Shown one piece after another: positions 33,392-46,080 of a stretch of DNA of 64,000 nucleotides (positions are counted from its first letter, which is position 1; the number at the start of each line of letters is the position of its first letter). The notes beneath the pieces are model-generated. The model was not told the DNA's origin and did no database searches. It saw only the letters and a list, made by a program, of their open reading frames with translations. Made by a program: the position numbers and the translations under genes. The stretch comes from Homarus americanus (taxonomy: Eukaryota > Arthropoda > Malacostraca > Decapoda > Nephropidae), in the NCBI RefSeq assembly GCF_018991925.1, contig NW_024748870.1, positions 265,007 to 329,006 on the forward strand. Direction: 5' to 3'.

Positions 33392-36022
33392 GGGGGCAGG
33401 GAAAAAACACTTTTATTTGAGTTGCAGGCTGCACTTTTCAGGCATCGTTTGTATGGCTGTAACAAACACCTGTGCAAAATTTCATGCCATTTCATGCATA
33501 CTTACCCTGCCGCATCGCGAACGACTTTTTGTCAACTTTTAGTGTATACCAAAAATTAGATGTCATTTAATGTTTTCCAGGATAATGATAAATTTTACAT
33601 GGGTGACATCGATTTAATTCACATGTTATTTTACAGGTACACCGTATAGAAAATCATTACAAGTTCACATTGAAATTCTTTTTTGTGTGGAACCTAGGCA
33701 TCATTTTCCTAGACAATAATCTTTGCCTAATATATCCATCTCTCGATTCGTATCCCGTCACTTCAGTGCAAGCTTCAGTCATCACTTTTATGCCTCTCTC
33801 GACCGCCTGAGTGCTGTTTGGCAACTTGGGCACCACTAATGGTGTCTCAAGAATGTCATTAACCTGTAGATTTGACAGAGAAGCAATGTAAGGAGGCTCA
33901 GTCTTGAGTTCATTCCTCCAGTTAATCATGGAATGATAGTTTTTTGCTTGCCACTTTAGTTTCGGAGTCACCACCTTTCTCATGTTGACTACAGGAGGCA
34001 CATCCTCATTCCCATCTCCATCTTTACCCTCCTCATCAGTATAGTTTAACAAATTCTCGTCAACAGCAGCATCAGAATCTTCCTCCTCCTCTTCAGATCT
34101 GCCAGTGCATTCTTCCTTTTGCTGATTCTCCTCTATAATTTTTCTTATCATTGAGACAGCTTTTTCTCTAACAGTCATGTCCTCATCTGCACACATACCA
34201 AGAAGAAGTTGATCTGTGTGGGCGAAGTATGCATTTCTCTGGACAGCCTTCTTCACTATCGTCTCCTCCTCACTATTCAGGTGTTTCATATATAGCAGGG
34301 ACTGGAATACGTTCCTTGAGCCGTGTGTTACGTAAGGGTGTATCTTGATGTAAAACCACATTGGAGCACTGAACTTTATTATTGTAATGACAATTCTTTT
34401 CAACTCATGGCTGGGTCTTGATGTTGCTACATACAGCCTGAGGATTCTACTCCATAAGGTGTTCCACCTTGACACACAGGGAGGACCTGGCTCAATAGCA
34501 GCCAAGTCATCTTCAACAACACCTGTGATAACTCCTTTACAAATCCTATACAGGTATTTCTGATCCCAGGACAGATCTTTCTCCACTTCATCATTAAACA
34601 CAGGGAAATCAGGGAAACTGACTGGCTGGAAGGCGACAACTGGAAGCTCAGACAAAGACTCCTTGATCTGCTTTCCAATGGGACCACGCCAATGCTCAGG
34701 ACCACTTGGTTTACCATCATAGTGATAAAAAACTGCGCGGAAAGGCAGCTCATTTCCGTGAAGCTGACATATGAAATAATGGAGCGGGTGACCAAGTAAC
34801 ATTTCAAGATGATGAATGACTCCATTTTCTGATCCTACATTTACATTGGTTCCATCACAACCAACACACACAATGGGCTGCTGGGTTAGATTTTTCTCCA
34901 CCAGAAACTCGTGAATAGTTTTGGCAATCTGCTTTCCGTGTCCAGTCTTGGGAGTCACATGTGTGAGATATTCATTGCCAGGCTCAACCATGATGACATA
35001 ATGATCTTTCACCATCATCCTCGAACTCCATTTCTCGGTCTTCTCATTCTTTATCATCACACGAGTGGCGGTCTTCTTACCATCAAAATAGAGTGACGTC
35101 AAATTATCTAAACTAGCCATCTCAATTTCTTGCCTCTTAAATCGGTATTTTTGTCTCGCATCCCGCAGCTTATGTGGTCCAATAACCTGACTCTTGTCAT
35201 CCTTTGTGATAATGCCATAGTCAGTTAAGGTGGCAGTAGCAATGGCAGCTCCAGCATAATCACTAATCAAGTATCGGTCACAAGCGGCAGCCAGTGTAGG
35301 GAGTCTTGTCCGGTTCTGTGAACTGGTGTCTGTCAGAGCCCTTGGATCAGGGACAAAATCAGCATCAGTATTGACGAGAGGAATATCTCTTGAATCATCT
35401 GAATTATCCTCAACATAAGGAATATCTCCAGCTACCAGATATCTATGTTTTTGCTCAAGCTGTCTCCTAACTCTGTCCGCATCATGCTTCTCTCTTGCCG
35501 TCACTCTGTCCCACATCTTCGTCACTTTCATGTCAACCCCTGCAATCTTCATCTTCCTATCACCTCGCTGGTCAAGGAGAAACTGCACCTCACGTTTGGG
35601 AACTTTTATAACACAATTACATGCCAGGTGATATCCGTCACACTCCTTAACTATGCACCTCACATCCTGACAGGAGGCAAGGGGACAATAACAGCTACAG
35701 ATATCAAACAACTCTTTCATTTCTCCCTGAAATGCAGCGTTTTTGCCAACATTCTTGTTCTTATTTAGTTCAATTCCTCTACTGTACAATTTTCTCAACC
35801 TTTCCTCAATAGATATGAAAAAAAAGTTGATAAACATTGAACAGAACATTGCACCGCCACAGCGGCTGTTTGGCTAGTACTGTAGGTAAATTTAAAAATT
35901 TCAGTAGAAAATGCGGCAGACTAAACCTCGACATATCAGCTTCAAATTTGGCATGGAGTCTTAGATATGTATAAGGAAAAATGCCTGAAGAGTGCAGCTT
36001 TGAGCAAAATTTCACTGCCCCC
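33392..36022 (-). mobile_element. Unassigned TIR transposon, GGGGGCAG ends, TATTA duplication (copy 2, intact ORF)
   Basis: Both ends read GGGGGCAG inward. The sub-terminal GCTGCACTTTTCAGGCAT (left) pairs with the inverse of the right sub-terminal ATGCCTGAAGAGTGCAGC. TATTA flanks it at 33387-33391 and 36023-36027. One minus-strand ORF fills the element. Length 2631 bp. The clean ends and open ORF suggest recent activity. Confidence 0.85.
33657..35849 (-). CDS. Transposase-like protein of the GG-ended family, 730 codons, uninterrupted
   Basis: I do not recognise a named family, though related hypothetical proteins are, to my knowledge, common in arthropod genomes. Visible parts: an N-terminal Cys cluster (about residues 48-80, CSCYCPLASC, CIVKECDGYHLACNC), probably zinc-binding; a charged linker with FVPDP; ATATLTDYGIITKDD (about 210); LYFDGKKTATRVM (about 255); CVGCDGTNVNVG (about 330); FICQLHGNELPFR (about 365); GPPCVSRWNTLWSRILRLYV (about 460); an acidic stretch EEEEEDSD (about 590); and STQAVERGIKVMTEACTEV (about 690). 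D332 and later acidic residues could form a DDE/D site, but which ones is not clear. A polypyrimidine-AG just inside the start means the first 20 residues may be intronic. TIRs and TATTA duplication surround it, so a transposase role is inferred. Confidence 0.7.
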   Translation of the reverse strand: MFCSMFINFFFISIEERLRKLYSRGIELNKNKNVGKNAAFQGEMKELFDICSCYCPLASCQDVRCIVKECDGYHLACNCVIKVPKREVQFLLDQRGDRKMKIAGVDMKVTKMWDRVTAREKHDADRVRRQLEQKHRYLVAGDIPYVEDNSDDSRDIPLVNTDADFVPDPRALTDTSSQNRTRLPTLAAACDRYLISDYAGAAIATATLTDYGIITKDDKSQVIGPHKLRDARQKYRFKRQEIEMASLDNLTSLYFDGKKTATRVMIKNEKTEKWSSRMMVKDHYVIMVEPGNEYLTHVTPKTGHGKQIAKTIHEFLVEKNLTQQPIVCVGCDGTNVNVGSENGVIHHLEMLLGHPLHYFICQLHGNELPFRAVFYHYDGKPSGPEHWRGPIGKQIKESLSELPVVAFQPVSFPDFPVFNDEVEKDLSWDQKYLYRICKGVITGVVEDDLAAIEPGPPCVSRWNTLWSRILRLYVATSRPSHELKRIVITIIKFSAPMWFYIKIHPYVTHGSRNVFQSLLYMKHLNSEEETIVKKAVQRNAYFAHTDQLLLGMCADEDMTVREKAVSMIRKIIEENQQKEECTGRSEEEEEDSDAAVDENLLNYTDEEGKDGDGNEDVPPVVNMRKVVTPKLKWQAKNYHSMINWRNELKTEPPYIASLSNLQVNDILETPLVVPKLPNSTQAVERGIKVMTEACTEVTGYESRDGYIRQRLLSRKMMPRFHTKKNFNVNL

Positions 36023-36065
<43 letters not shown>
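36023..36065. repeat. TA microsatellite
   Basis: About 20 TA units directly right of the transposon, beginning within its TATTA duplication. Confidence 0.95.
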
Positions 36066-37973
<1,908 letters not shown>

Positions 37974-38153
37974 AAGAACAGCTCCGGTATCATTCTATTA
38001 CGTAAAAAAGACGAAATAAGGTAAAAAGTAATAACAATGTAGCAACAACAACCAACAATAACTAACACAACAATAACAACACCCACACAACTTACCTCTG
38101 GTGTAAACATACCACAGTCATTCACGGCACTCAGACCCTCTACACACACACAC

Positions 38154-39355
38154 AAAGCTATCGACCTCTGGTTTCGAAGAAGTCTCATACCATGGCTTAC
38201 AGAGTTCCTCAGTAACCCACGCCAAGCTGTACGCTTCCGAGAGGCTGTCTCCACCTTTCAGTCACTCACCTGTGGCGTCCCCCAAGACACCAAGATGAGA
38301 CCACTATGATTCTCTATGCTTATTAATGATGCCCTAAGAGAAACCCCTGCTCGCTGGAAATATGTCGACAACTCCACCATTGGGATCAGTGTCAACAATT
38401 CTGCTCCCGACTATACCGCCCTTCAGGATTCATTGAACAGTCTCCAAAACTGGGCCACCAACAACCACGTCACCATCAACCATACCGAGACCATGGTTAT
38501 GCACATCAACCTCTCCTCCTATGTTGTCCCAATGTCCCACCCCCTTCCGTTACTTTAGGTCCCAACACACTCCAGGTTGTAGATTCCACTAAGCTACTCG
38601 GCGTCACCATAGACAACAAACTAAATTGGAAACCACACGTCAGTGAAGTTGTCAAATCCTCCAGTTTTCGTCTCCACATCCTCCACTGACTCAAGTCCCT
38701 CGGAGTTCCTGCCCCCGAGCTCCTCAGTGTTTACTCAACATTCATACTTCCCAAGCTCACCTATGCCTCCCCTACCTGGTCTTCCTCCCTAAATGCCACA
38801 CAACGTAACCCCTTGAAAAAGTGCAAAAGAGGGCATGCAAGATTATTCTCTCCCCTTCCTACTCCACATATCAAAAAGCAATCAAAACACTGACCCTCTC
38901 GGCTCTCACTGACCATCACCACGACCTCATCTGCAAATTTGGTGAGAAGCTTCTGCACCATCCTCGACACCGGCTCCTACTACCACCCGAGATCCCTCGT
39001 CCGAGAATTGCTGTTCGACACCACAACCGCATCCAGCCCATACGAACACGAACTGATCGCTATAAGAACAGTCCAGTCCCAACCATGGTAAAAATTATAA
39101 ATAACTTGTAATCAACCAGTGTATTCACTCCTAGTCAATCTTACTTTTTACACTGTCATTATGTTGAAATGCCCTGTAGTTTGAGCTTCCCCTCACCGAG
39201 TTATTATATATCATATTTGTATCACTTTTGTTACTTATATATTAATTGTAAATCAAGAGACCCATTCCCCAATTATGTAACTGTATTTCTTCAGCCTTCC
39301 AGCTGCCATGCTCTTTCAATAAACCGTTAATTATTAATTGTTATTACTATTATTA
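38154..39355 (+). pseudogene. L2/CR1-group LINE, 3' half
   Basis: Frame-corrected RT motifs on the plus strand: FRRSLIPWLTEFLSNPRQAV, TCGVPQDTKMRPL, FSMLINDALRETPARWKYVD (motif C reads VDN, catalytic second D lost), LLGVTIDNKLNWKPHV and WSSSLNATQRN. The C-terminal part at 38821-39111 ends RTDRYKNSPVPTMVKIINNL. The 3' UTR ends TTTCAATAAACCG followed by ATT repeats. Stops at about 38310, 38556 and 38688 and frameshifts near 38800 make it dead. A second 3' copy lies at 55585-55960. Confidence 0.75.
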
Positions 39356-39775
39356 CACACCCACACACACATAGGTATGTGGCCAGTATAAAACAAAGCA
39401 AATACTGTTGCCTTATTACAGTTACTTGGTGCACGGTAACGCTAATAATACGTTGTGGTGAGTGTGTAGCAGCAGTATCGTCTCCAACTGGGACACATAG
39501 GAGAGTTAAGTTATCGGGGTTGTGTAGCTACTCCTCAGACTTCATTATATTGTCCACTTTGTTATATTGATCCTCCTCCATTATGCCTTCCGTCATATAC
39601 AAGGTCACTCTTCTTGCCGGAGGTGAATGACCTTTAGTGTGAGACAAACATGATTCTTTGTAAGTTATTAGGCGATTCAATTGTTGTTTTATGTATTGAT
39701 TATATATTTCTTATATAATGATACACAGTAAACGTTTGTGGATTATATAATGGTATTTAACCTCAGATCAGGTCA
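39356..39775. other. Non-coding part of the duplication
   Basis: No gene seen. CA repeats at the left, then unique-looking sequence shared with 55960-56397. Confidence 0.6.
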
Positions 39776-40118
39776 TGGGAAGTGAGGGTTGGCACACAGG
39801 TAAGAGGGGCTGTAGGCAGGTAAGAGAGAGGTGGTGGAGGCAGAGAGGTAAGAGGGGCAGTGGACACGTAAGACAAAGATGATGGAGGGGGAAGTGAGGG
39901 GTGGCATACAAGTAGGAGGGGCTGTGGACATGTAAGAGAAAGGTGGTGGGGGGAACAGTGAGGGGTGGCAGACAAGTAGGAGGGGCTGTGGACATGTAAG
40001 AGAAAGGTGGTGGGGGGAACAGTGAGGGGTGGCAGACAAGTAGGAGGGGCTGTGGGCAGGTAAGAGAAAGGTGGTGGGGGGAACAGTGAGGGGTGGCAGA
40101 CAAGTAGGAGGGGTTGTG
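39776..40118. repeat. 64-bp minisatellite, left part
   Basis: GTAAGAGAAAGGTGGTGGGG starts successive units at 39932 and 39996, a 64-bp period. Other words are AACAGTGAGGGGTGGCAGAC and AAGTAGGAGGGGCTGTGGAC. About five units; the array resumes at 44078 after the CR1 insertion. Confidence 0.9.
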
Positions 40119-40179
40119 TTCTGACCTCACTAGGGGAAAGATCACGGCAGGGTTAGCTCCCGAGGGATAATTATCAGAT

Positions 40180-41055
40180 ATGGCCAGCGTTATGTGTGGT
40201 CTGGGGTCTGCGAGTTTGTTGGCCAAGCTGGAATGGGCCATGGAAGAATTGGAGAGGGCCAAGGAAGAAATAGAGAGGGCCACGTTGGAGAACCTGAAAT
40301 TAAAAGAAGATATGGCGAGATTGAAGGGGGAGGCGGGACAGGGAAAGCCAGTGTCTGACGAAAATTCAAGCGAGTGGAAGGTTGTAAGGAGAGGGATGAC
40401 CGAACTGGTGATGAAGAAACACACCAAGTATATCTCAACAACGACATCAGCAGCTAAGTGTACCAACTCGTTCAGTCCCTTGATAGACAAATTGGACGTT
40501 AGTACAGTCAGGGACAGGGCTGACAAGGAAGGTATAAAAACTTTAATTGTTGGTGACTCACAGGTAAGGTACTTGGACAGGGCTTTTTGTGGTAAAAACA
40601 TAAATAGGATGAGGGTATGTTTGCCAGGAGCAGGGGTGGGAGATATAATTGACAGGATGGACAATATCTTGTCTGGTAATAGGAACAAACCCATTATCTG
40701 CATCAGTGCAGGAGGCAATGATATTGGCCGGTGTAGGAGCGAGGAGCTTCTTGATAAGTTCAAGGCAGCTATAGATCGTATTAGGACTAAGGGAGGGATC
40801 CCTATCATATGCCGGGTCCTACCTAGAAGGAGAGTTGGCAGTGAATGGTTGTCAAGGGCAGTTGGTGTCAACGACCGCCTTGACAGATATTGCAAGTCAA
40901 TATCATTCCTATTCATTGACAACTGGGACAACTTCTACGGCAGAAGGGACCTTTATGCTAGGAATGGGGTGCACCTGTATAGGGATGGAGTAGCAACCCT
41001 GGCTGGGGCTCTAGAGGGGGCAGTTCAAAAGATATCGAAGTCTTTAAACTGCTAG
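40180..41055 (+). CDS. CR1-like ORF1: coiled coil plus SGNH esterase domain
   Basis: 291 codons, open throughout. Residues about 14-50 form a heptad-rich coiled coil (LEWAMEELERAKEEIERATL). Residues about 119 to the end form an SGNH/GDSL-type hydrolase domain as known from CR1 ORF1 proteins: block I IVGDSQVRYLDR with the Ser, block II Gly in PGAGVGDI, block III SAGGNDIG, and block V GVHLYRDGV with the His. The Asp two residues before GVHL is Asn here (ARNGVHL), whereas the copy at 48619 has ARDGVHL. The catalytic Asp may therefore be lost in this copy. The start ATG is the first in frame after the presumed 5' end. In CR1 elements ORF1 products are thought to assist RNP formation or membrane association. 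Confidence 0.85.
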   Translation: MASVMCGLGSASLLAKLEWAMEELERAKEEIERATLENLKLKEDMARLKGEAGQGKPVSDENSSEWKVVRRGMTELVMKKHTKYISTTTSAAKCTNSFSPLIDKLDVSTVRDRADKEGIKTLIVGDSQVRYLDRAFCGKNINRMRVCLPGAGVGDIIDRMDNILSGNRNKPIICISAGGNDIGRCRSEELLDKFKAAIDRIRTKGGIPIICRVLPRRRVGSEWLSRAVGVNDRLDRYCKSISFLFIDNWDNFYGRRDLYARNGVHLYRDGVATLAGALEGAVQKISKSLNC

Positions 41056-41063
41056 GAGAACAT

Positions 41064-44016
41064 ATGAGCACGGGGGTGGAGGAGACTGCAGTGGGAGCGG
41101 GTAAACAAAGTGAAAGATTACAGGGAAATAGTGTTAGGAATGATGACAAAACTAAATTAGACAGGGAGTTTAAAACTAAACGCGGTAAGGGGTGGACTCA
41201 GAACACGACTAACTTAAATGTATACTACGCAAACAGTAGAAGTATGAGAAACAAAATGGATGATATTAGGGCCTTGGTATGTACCGAAAAAATCGATATA
41301 ATAGCATTCAATGAAACATGGATCAACCTAGACACACGTGAGTTACCGGTCGAATACCAAATTGCGGGTTACAAACTGTTCCATACCGATAGGCAGACCA
41401 GGAAAGGTGGCGGAGTAGCAATCTATGTTAGGGATAATCTGAAGTGTGAAATAAATAAGGAAATAAAAACTGTTTGGAGTACAGAAACAATTTGGATAGA
41501 ATCAATTGACGGTAGGGAAAAATTAATCACAGGAGTAATATATAGACCTCCCAATCATGATAGAGTCAATGAGCGACTTATCTGGAATGAAATGCGCAGG
41601 GCTTCCATACACAACAAAGTCTGTATAGTAGACGACTTTAACCTTGGCCAAATAGATTGGACTGACCTTACAGGTAACTCAGAATCAGAGGATTTTCTCG
41701 AGACGATCCAGGACTGTTTTCTAAGTTAACATATAACCGAACCCACCCGGGGTAATAATATACTCGATTTAGTTCTGTCAAACAGAGAAAACCTTATTAG
41801 CAATGTCGAGGTAGGAAACGAACTTGCAAACAGCGATCACAAAGAAATTAGATTCCAGTTAGATTTCCAGGGCAGACGTGAGGATAATTCCAATAAAGTA
41901 CCAGATTTCAGAAGGGCAAACTTTGACAGTTTAAAGAGGCAGCTGAGAGATGGGGTGTCGCGCTTGGCCGTGAACCTGACAGATGACACCGACCTGATAA
42001 CGAGATCTGAGATTGCCGAGTTCCACGACAATTTAAATAGTGAGTTACTTAATGCACAAAGGCAAAACATACCATACAAAAAACTCAGATCAGACAACAA
42101 TGACCCTAAATGGATAAATAATTATTTGAAGAACATCATTGGCCAAAGGAAGGCTATAGGTAGAGGGAAAAATCGTGGCGAAATTTACCTCCGGGATTAT
42201 TATAGGGTAGTGGCGAGTAGGGTTAAAACCGAGATAAGGAAAGCCAAGAGGAATAATGAGGTAAGGATAGCAAGGGAGGTGAAGACAAACCCCAAAGGAT
42301 TCTACCAAATGTGTCAAACTAAAACACGAGAAAAGATTGGACCAATACCGTCAGACACCGACGAGCTCACTGATAACGACAGAGAAATGAGCAATAATTT
42401 GAATAAATATTTTTCAACAGTTTTCACCACCGAAAATTTTAACATGATACCCGGGGCACCGACTCTATTCAGAGATAGTGAAGAAAACAAATTAAGCGAG
42501 ATAGTAGTGACTAGTAACGATGTTAGTAAGCAAATAGACAAACTAAAGCCAAATAAGTCACCGGGTCCCGATGAGATATTTGCCAGAGTATTAAAGAAAT
42601 GTAAGGTAGAGCTTAGTATGCCCTTAGCAAAGTTGTTTAACATGTCCTTAAAAACAGGTGTAGTACCAGAATCCTGGAGGATAGCGAATGTAATACCGAT
42701 TTTCAAGAAGGGGGATAGATCACTATCCTCTAACTACCGCCCAATCAGTCCAACATCAATTGTAGGCAAATTACTGGAAGCAATCATTTCAAACTCTATT
42801 CGAAATCACCTGGAGAAGCACCGATTGATCAATGATTCCCAGCATGGCTTCACAAGCGGACGTTCATGTCTAACTAATCTATTAACATTCTTTTCATCAG
42901 TTTTCGAATCGGTGGACGAGGGGCACAATTATGATGTGGTATATCTCGACTTTAGCAAAGCCTTCGACAGAGTCCCCCACGAAAGACTAATTAGAAAGGT
43001 AGAAGCACATGGCATCAAAGGTAATATCCTTAAATGGATTTGGGCGTGGTTACAGGACAGGAAACAGCGAGTGAGCATTAATGGCACTAAGTCCCATTGG
43101 AGCAACGTCACAAGTGGAGATCCCCAAGGCTCAGTACTTGGACCATTATTATTTATTATATACATAAACGACATAGATATCGGCATAGACAGCAACATAA
43201 GCAAATTTGCTGATGACACTAAAATAGGACGTGTTATTAAATCTGACGAGGACTCCACAAAACTACAGGAAGATCTAAAAAAATTTTTCGAATGGTCTGA
43301 AAAATGGCAGATGAAATTCAACGTGGACAAATGTAAAGTACTCAGTATAGGAGATGTAAACAGGGAAACCAGATACCAGATGAACAACGATGCCATAGAG
43401 AAATCCGACTGCTAGAGAGATTTAGGAGTAATGATAAGTAGGAACCTTAAGCCAAGTAAACAATGTGTTTTTGCTCGTAACAAGGCTAATAAAGTACTTG
43501 GGTTCATACGAAGGAGTGTTAGTTACAAGACTAGCGAGGTCATCCTAAAACTGTATCTTGCTCTTGGTAGACCACACCTGGATTACGCAGTTCAGTTCTG
43601 GTCACCGTATTACAGAATGGATATAGAATCCTTGGAAAGAATTCAGAGGAGAATGACAAGACTAATCCCGGGCATTTGGAACCTTGAGTATAGAGACAGG
43701 TTAAAGCATCTTAATTTGCACTCCCTCGAGAGACGTAGAGCGAGGGGCGACCTGATAGAGGTGTATAAGTGGAAGGCAGGGCTAAACAAAGGGGACATTA
43801 CAAAGGTGCTCAAACTATCCAACCAGGAGCGAACTCGTTACAATGGTTTTAAATTAGACAAATTTAGATTTATGGCGTGAAATAGGTAAACACTGGTTTG
43901 GAAACAGAGTAGTGGATGAATGGAACAAGTTACCAAATATCATCATTAACTCGTATACGCTGAATAGCTTCAAACATAGGTTGGATGCTTATATGAGCAA
44001 CAGGGGTTGTGTGTAA
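41064..44016 (+). pseudogene. CR1-like ORF2 (endonuclease-reverse transcriptase), disrupted
   Basis: ATG at 41064. The AP-type endonuclease has NLNVYYANSRSMRNK, IDIIAFNETWIN (Glu kept), GVIYRPP, and VDDFNLGQIDW, where the usual Gly of GDFN is Asp. A stop at about 41727 (TAA for CAA) precedes the NSDHKEI motif. RT follows at 41955-43415: KSPGPDEIFARVLKK, FKKGDRSLSSNYRPIS, QHGFTSGRSCLTNL, YLDFSKAFDRVP (motif A), SGDPQGSVLGPLLFI (V to D change in the PQG box), and SKFADDTKIGRV (motif C intact). A second stop at 43413 replaces Glu (KSDC*RDLG), and a one-base insertion near 43871 shifts the last 45 codons. The end is at 44016. Confidence 0.9.
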
Positions 44017-44077
44017 ACGGGACTGCCCAGTATGGGCCAATAGGCCCGCTGCAGTTTCCTCCATTCTTATGTTCTTA

Positions 44078-44245
44078 CATGTAAGAGAAAGGTGGTGGGA
44101 GGAACAGTGAGGGGTGGCAGACAGGTAAGAGAGATGTGGTAGAAGAGGGCAGTGAGGGGTGGAAGACAGGTAAGAGGGACTGTGGGCAGGTAAGAGAAAG
44201 GTGGTGGAAGGGGGCAGTGAAGGGTGATAGACAGAGTGAGAGTTG
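44078..44245. repeat. 64-bp minisatellite, right part
   Basis: About 2.5 units continuing the array interrupted by the CR1 element. Confidence 0.85.
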
Positions 44246-44478
44246 ATATAATTGTCTCGTAAACTTGTGATTTTATTTACCTCTCGCAATCTAAACATTT
44301 TTAGAGCATTATTAGTACGTCTTAAATATTTCTATTATATTATATTGTATTTTTTATCGTTTTCAGTCACCTGTGTATTGTCCTACAGGAAGACAACACG
44401 AATATAATACTTTCTTATTATGTTTATGTTCAGAGTTCGTGGGTGTCATGGATATTTCTTAAAAGATAACACACACAC

Positions 44479-46080
44479 ACTATTCCAACCTTATGAATCC
44501 TAACAATACCTCCAGTTTTTCACCTCCAGATTACAGAACAAAAACTCTGCCTAACAAAAGCTTCATTATCATCATCATCAGCACACACACAGCGTCACCA
44601 CACCATACAATATCACAACACAAGGCGAATGCAGAAAAAAAACAATGGTAAATATACTATCTTTTCTTATTATTCTCGTCTTGACGATTAAATCTCTATC
44701 ATTAAGTCCAGAGTCTAGCAATGTTCCATCTTTTTTGCCAGCACCTGCTGTAGAGTGAGTCATTGTTAGTATGGGAAGGACCGTGTCTCGGGTCTTGTGT
44801 CTGTTGTGTGTTTTTTTTTTCTGTACTGAAATCAGATGTTGGGATGACGGTAACCCCACATGTCCGGTTACTTCATTAAGGTACTTGAGTTAATTAGTGT
44901 TTCGCCTGGAGACCTTTACCTATTAGGGTTGTATGGATGACTTGATGTTTGACGTGACATAATAGGATTTCAGTATTAAGTTTAGACAAGAAATGAGATT
45001 ATTTCCAGTTTATCATGTTGGTATGCAAGTAAGTCTAAAAGGTTAAATGAATCACTTGCAGATTAGCAACCCACCATATTTTACCTGATGATTAAACACC
45101 TTAACGTTATCTAGGGGAGAAGTGTATCTTTCATTCCATCCCGACTCTGGTGTGGAGATGAGTTGGGGGAGGGGAGAGGAGGGGGGTGGAGAGGAGGGGA
45201 GGGGGCAGAGAGAGTGTCAGATGGGGTGTCAGAGTTAAGTTGGACCGTTTGGTGGTCTGCCAAGGGACTGTCATGTGAGTGGTCAGGTGGAATTTAATTT
45301 TGGATGTCGTGTAGGTTGGTGTCGGGGGTAGGAAACAGGTGGACTTTCATATGAGAAGTCAAGGTGGTTAGATAGACTGCCATGTAGGGTCGGAGGGGGA
45401 GGTATGACTGTTCTCAATCTCATAGTGTGCTGCTTTCACTACAGAACCATTGCTAATGTAACACCGTCGCTCGAAGGATAAGGTTAGGGATCTTGCCCAG
45501 GTCGTGTTCTTAGGTCTCTGAGTTTTACCATCCCCTTTGTTTTAATTTCTCCTTCTTGATGTTACCTGAACTTTGGGATTTATTCCAGGATTAATTTATA
45601 ACCAAATTTTGTATATAGTTGATACCTGATACGAAATTGGTTCTTGAATATTTACGCCATCACTTATGAGAGTAAATGGTCAAAGCGTAATATATTTCTT
45701 AACAGACATACTTGCTGGTGCACACAGTTAGGGACATCACGTGTATATCTGCCGTTCATACCAAGGATGTTCACTTAAGTTCAGTGTTATAGCGTGAACA
45801 GTATTTTGAATGATCTAAGTACTATACAATTTTCTTTAGTGTACAGACACGAGTATATTTTCAGAGTAATTTTTCTCACTGGTTCTAAACTCCGTCCTTA
45901 TTATCACCCGGTCCTTCTACCACAAATCCTACGTCACACATTTCATTATACATCATCCCATGGCATTTCCAAGTTTATTCTCGTGGTCACTCGGTCATCA
46001 CTTTTTTTTTCCACTTCATATCTTTCACACTACCTTTTATTGCTCCCTCAGGGTAACTTAATTATCTCCACTCTACTTCC
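44479..46080. other. Non-coding stretch, nothing recognised
   Basis: Contains a short ATC microsatellite (44566-44580), G-rich tracts at 45165-45210 and AT-rich unique-looking sequence. No frame resembles a known protein. Confidence 0.5.

Larger units (their letters stand above)
40119..44077 (+). mobile_element. Nearly full-length CR1-like LINE (family I, copy A)
   Basis: A 60-bp 5' UTR, ORF1, an 8-bp gap, ORF2, and a 3' UTR ending GGGCCAATAGGCCCGCTGCA, then CCATTCTTATGTTCTTA. It is inserted in a 64-bp minisatellite and absent from the paralogous site at 56398-56735, which fixes the boundaries. ORF2 has two stops and one frameshift, so the copy is not autonomous. Confidence 0.9.
38978..44478 (+). 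repeat. Segmental duplication, copy A (contains CR1 insertion)
   Basis: From TACTACCACCCGAGATCCCT at 38978 to the CA repeat at about 44478, the sequence matches 55585-56978 in the same order, except for the CR1 element 40119-44077 present only here. Matching includes non-repeat flank such as AAAACAAAGCAAATACTGTT and CTCGTAAACTTGTGATTTTA. Confidence 0.85.

Noticed and set aside
33657..35849. Host single-exon gene
   Set aside because: The ORF is enclosed by TIRs and a 5-bp duplication and has a decayed relative within another TIR element nearby, so a transposon gene is the better reading.
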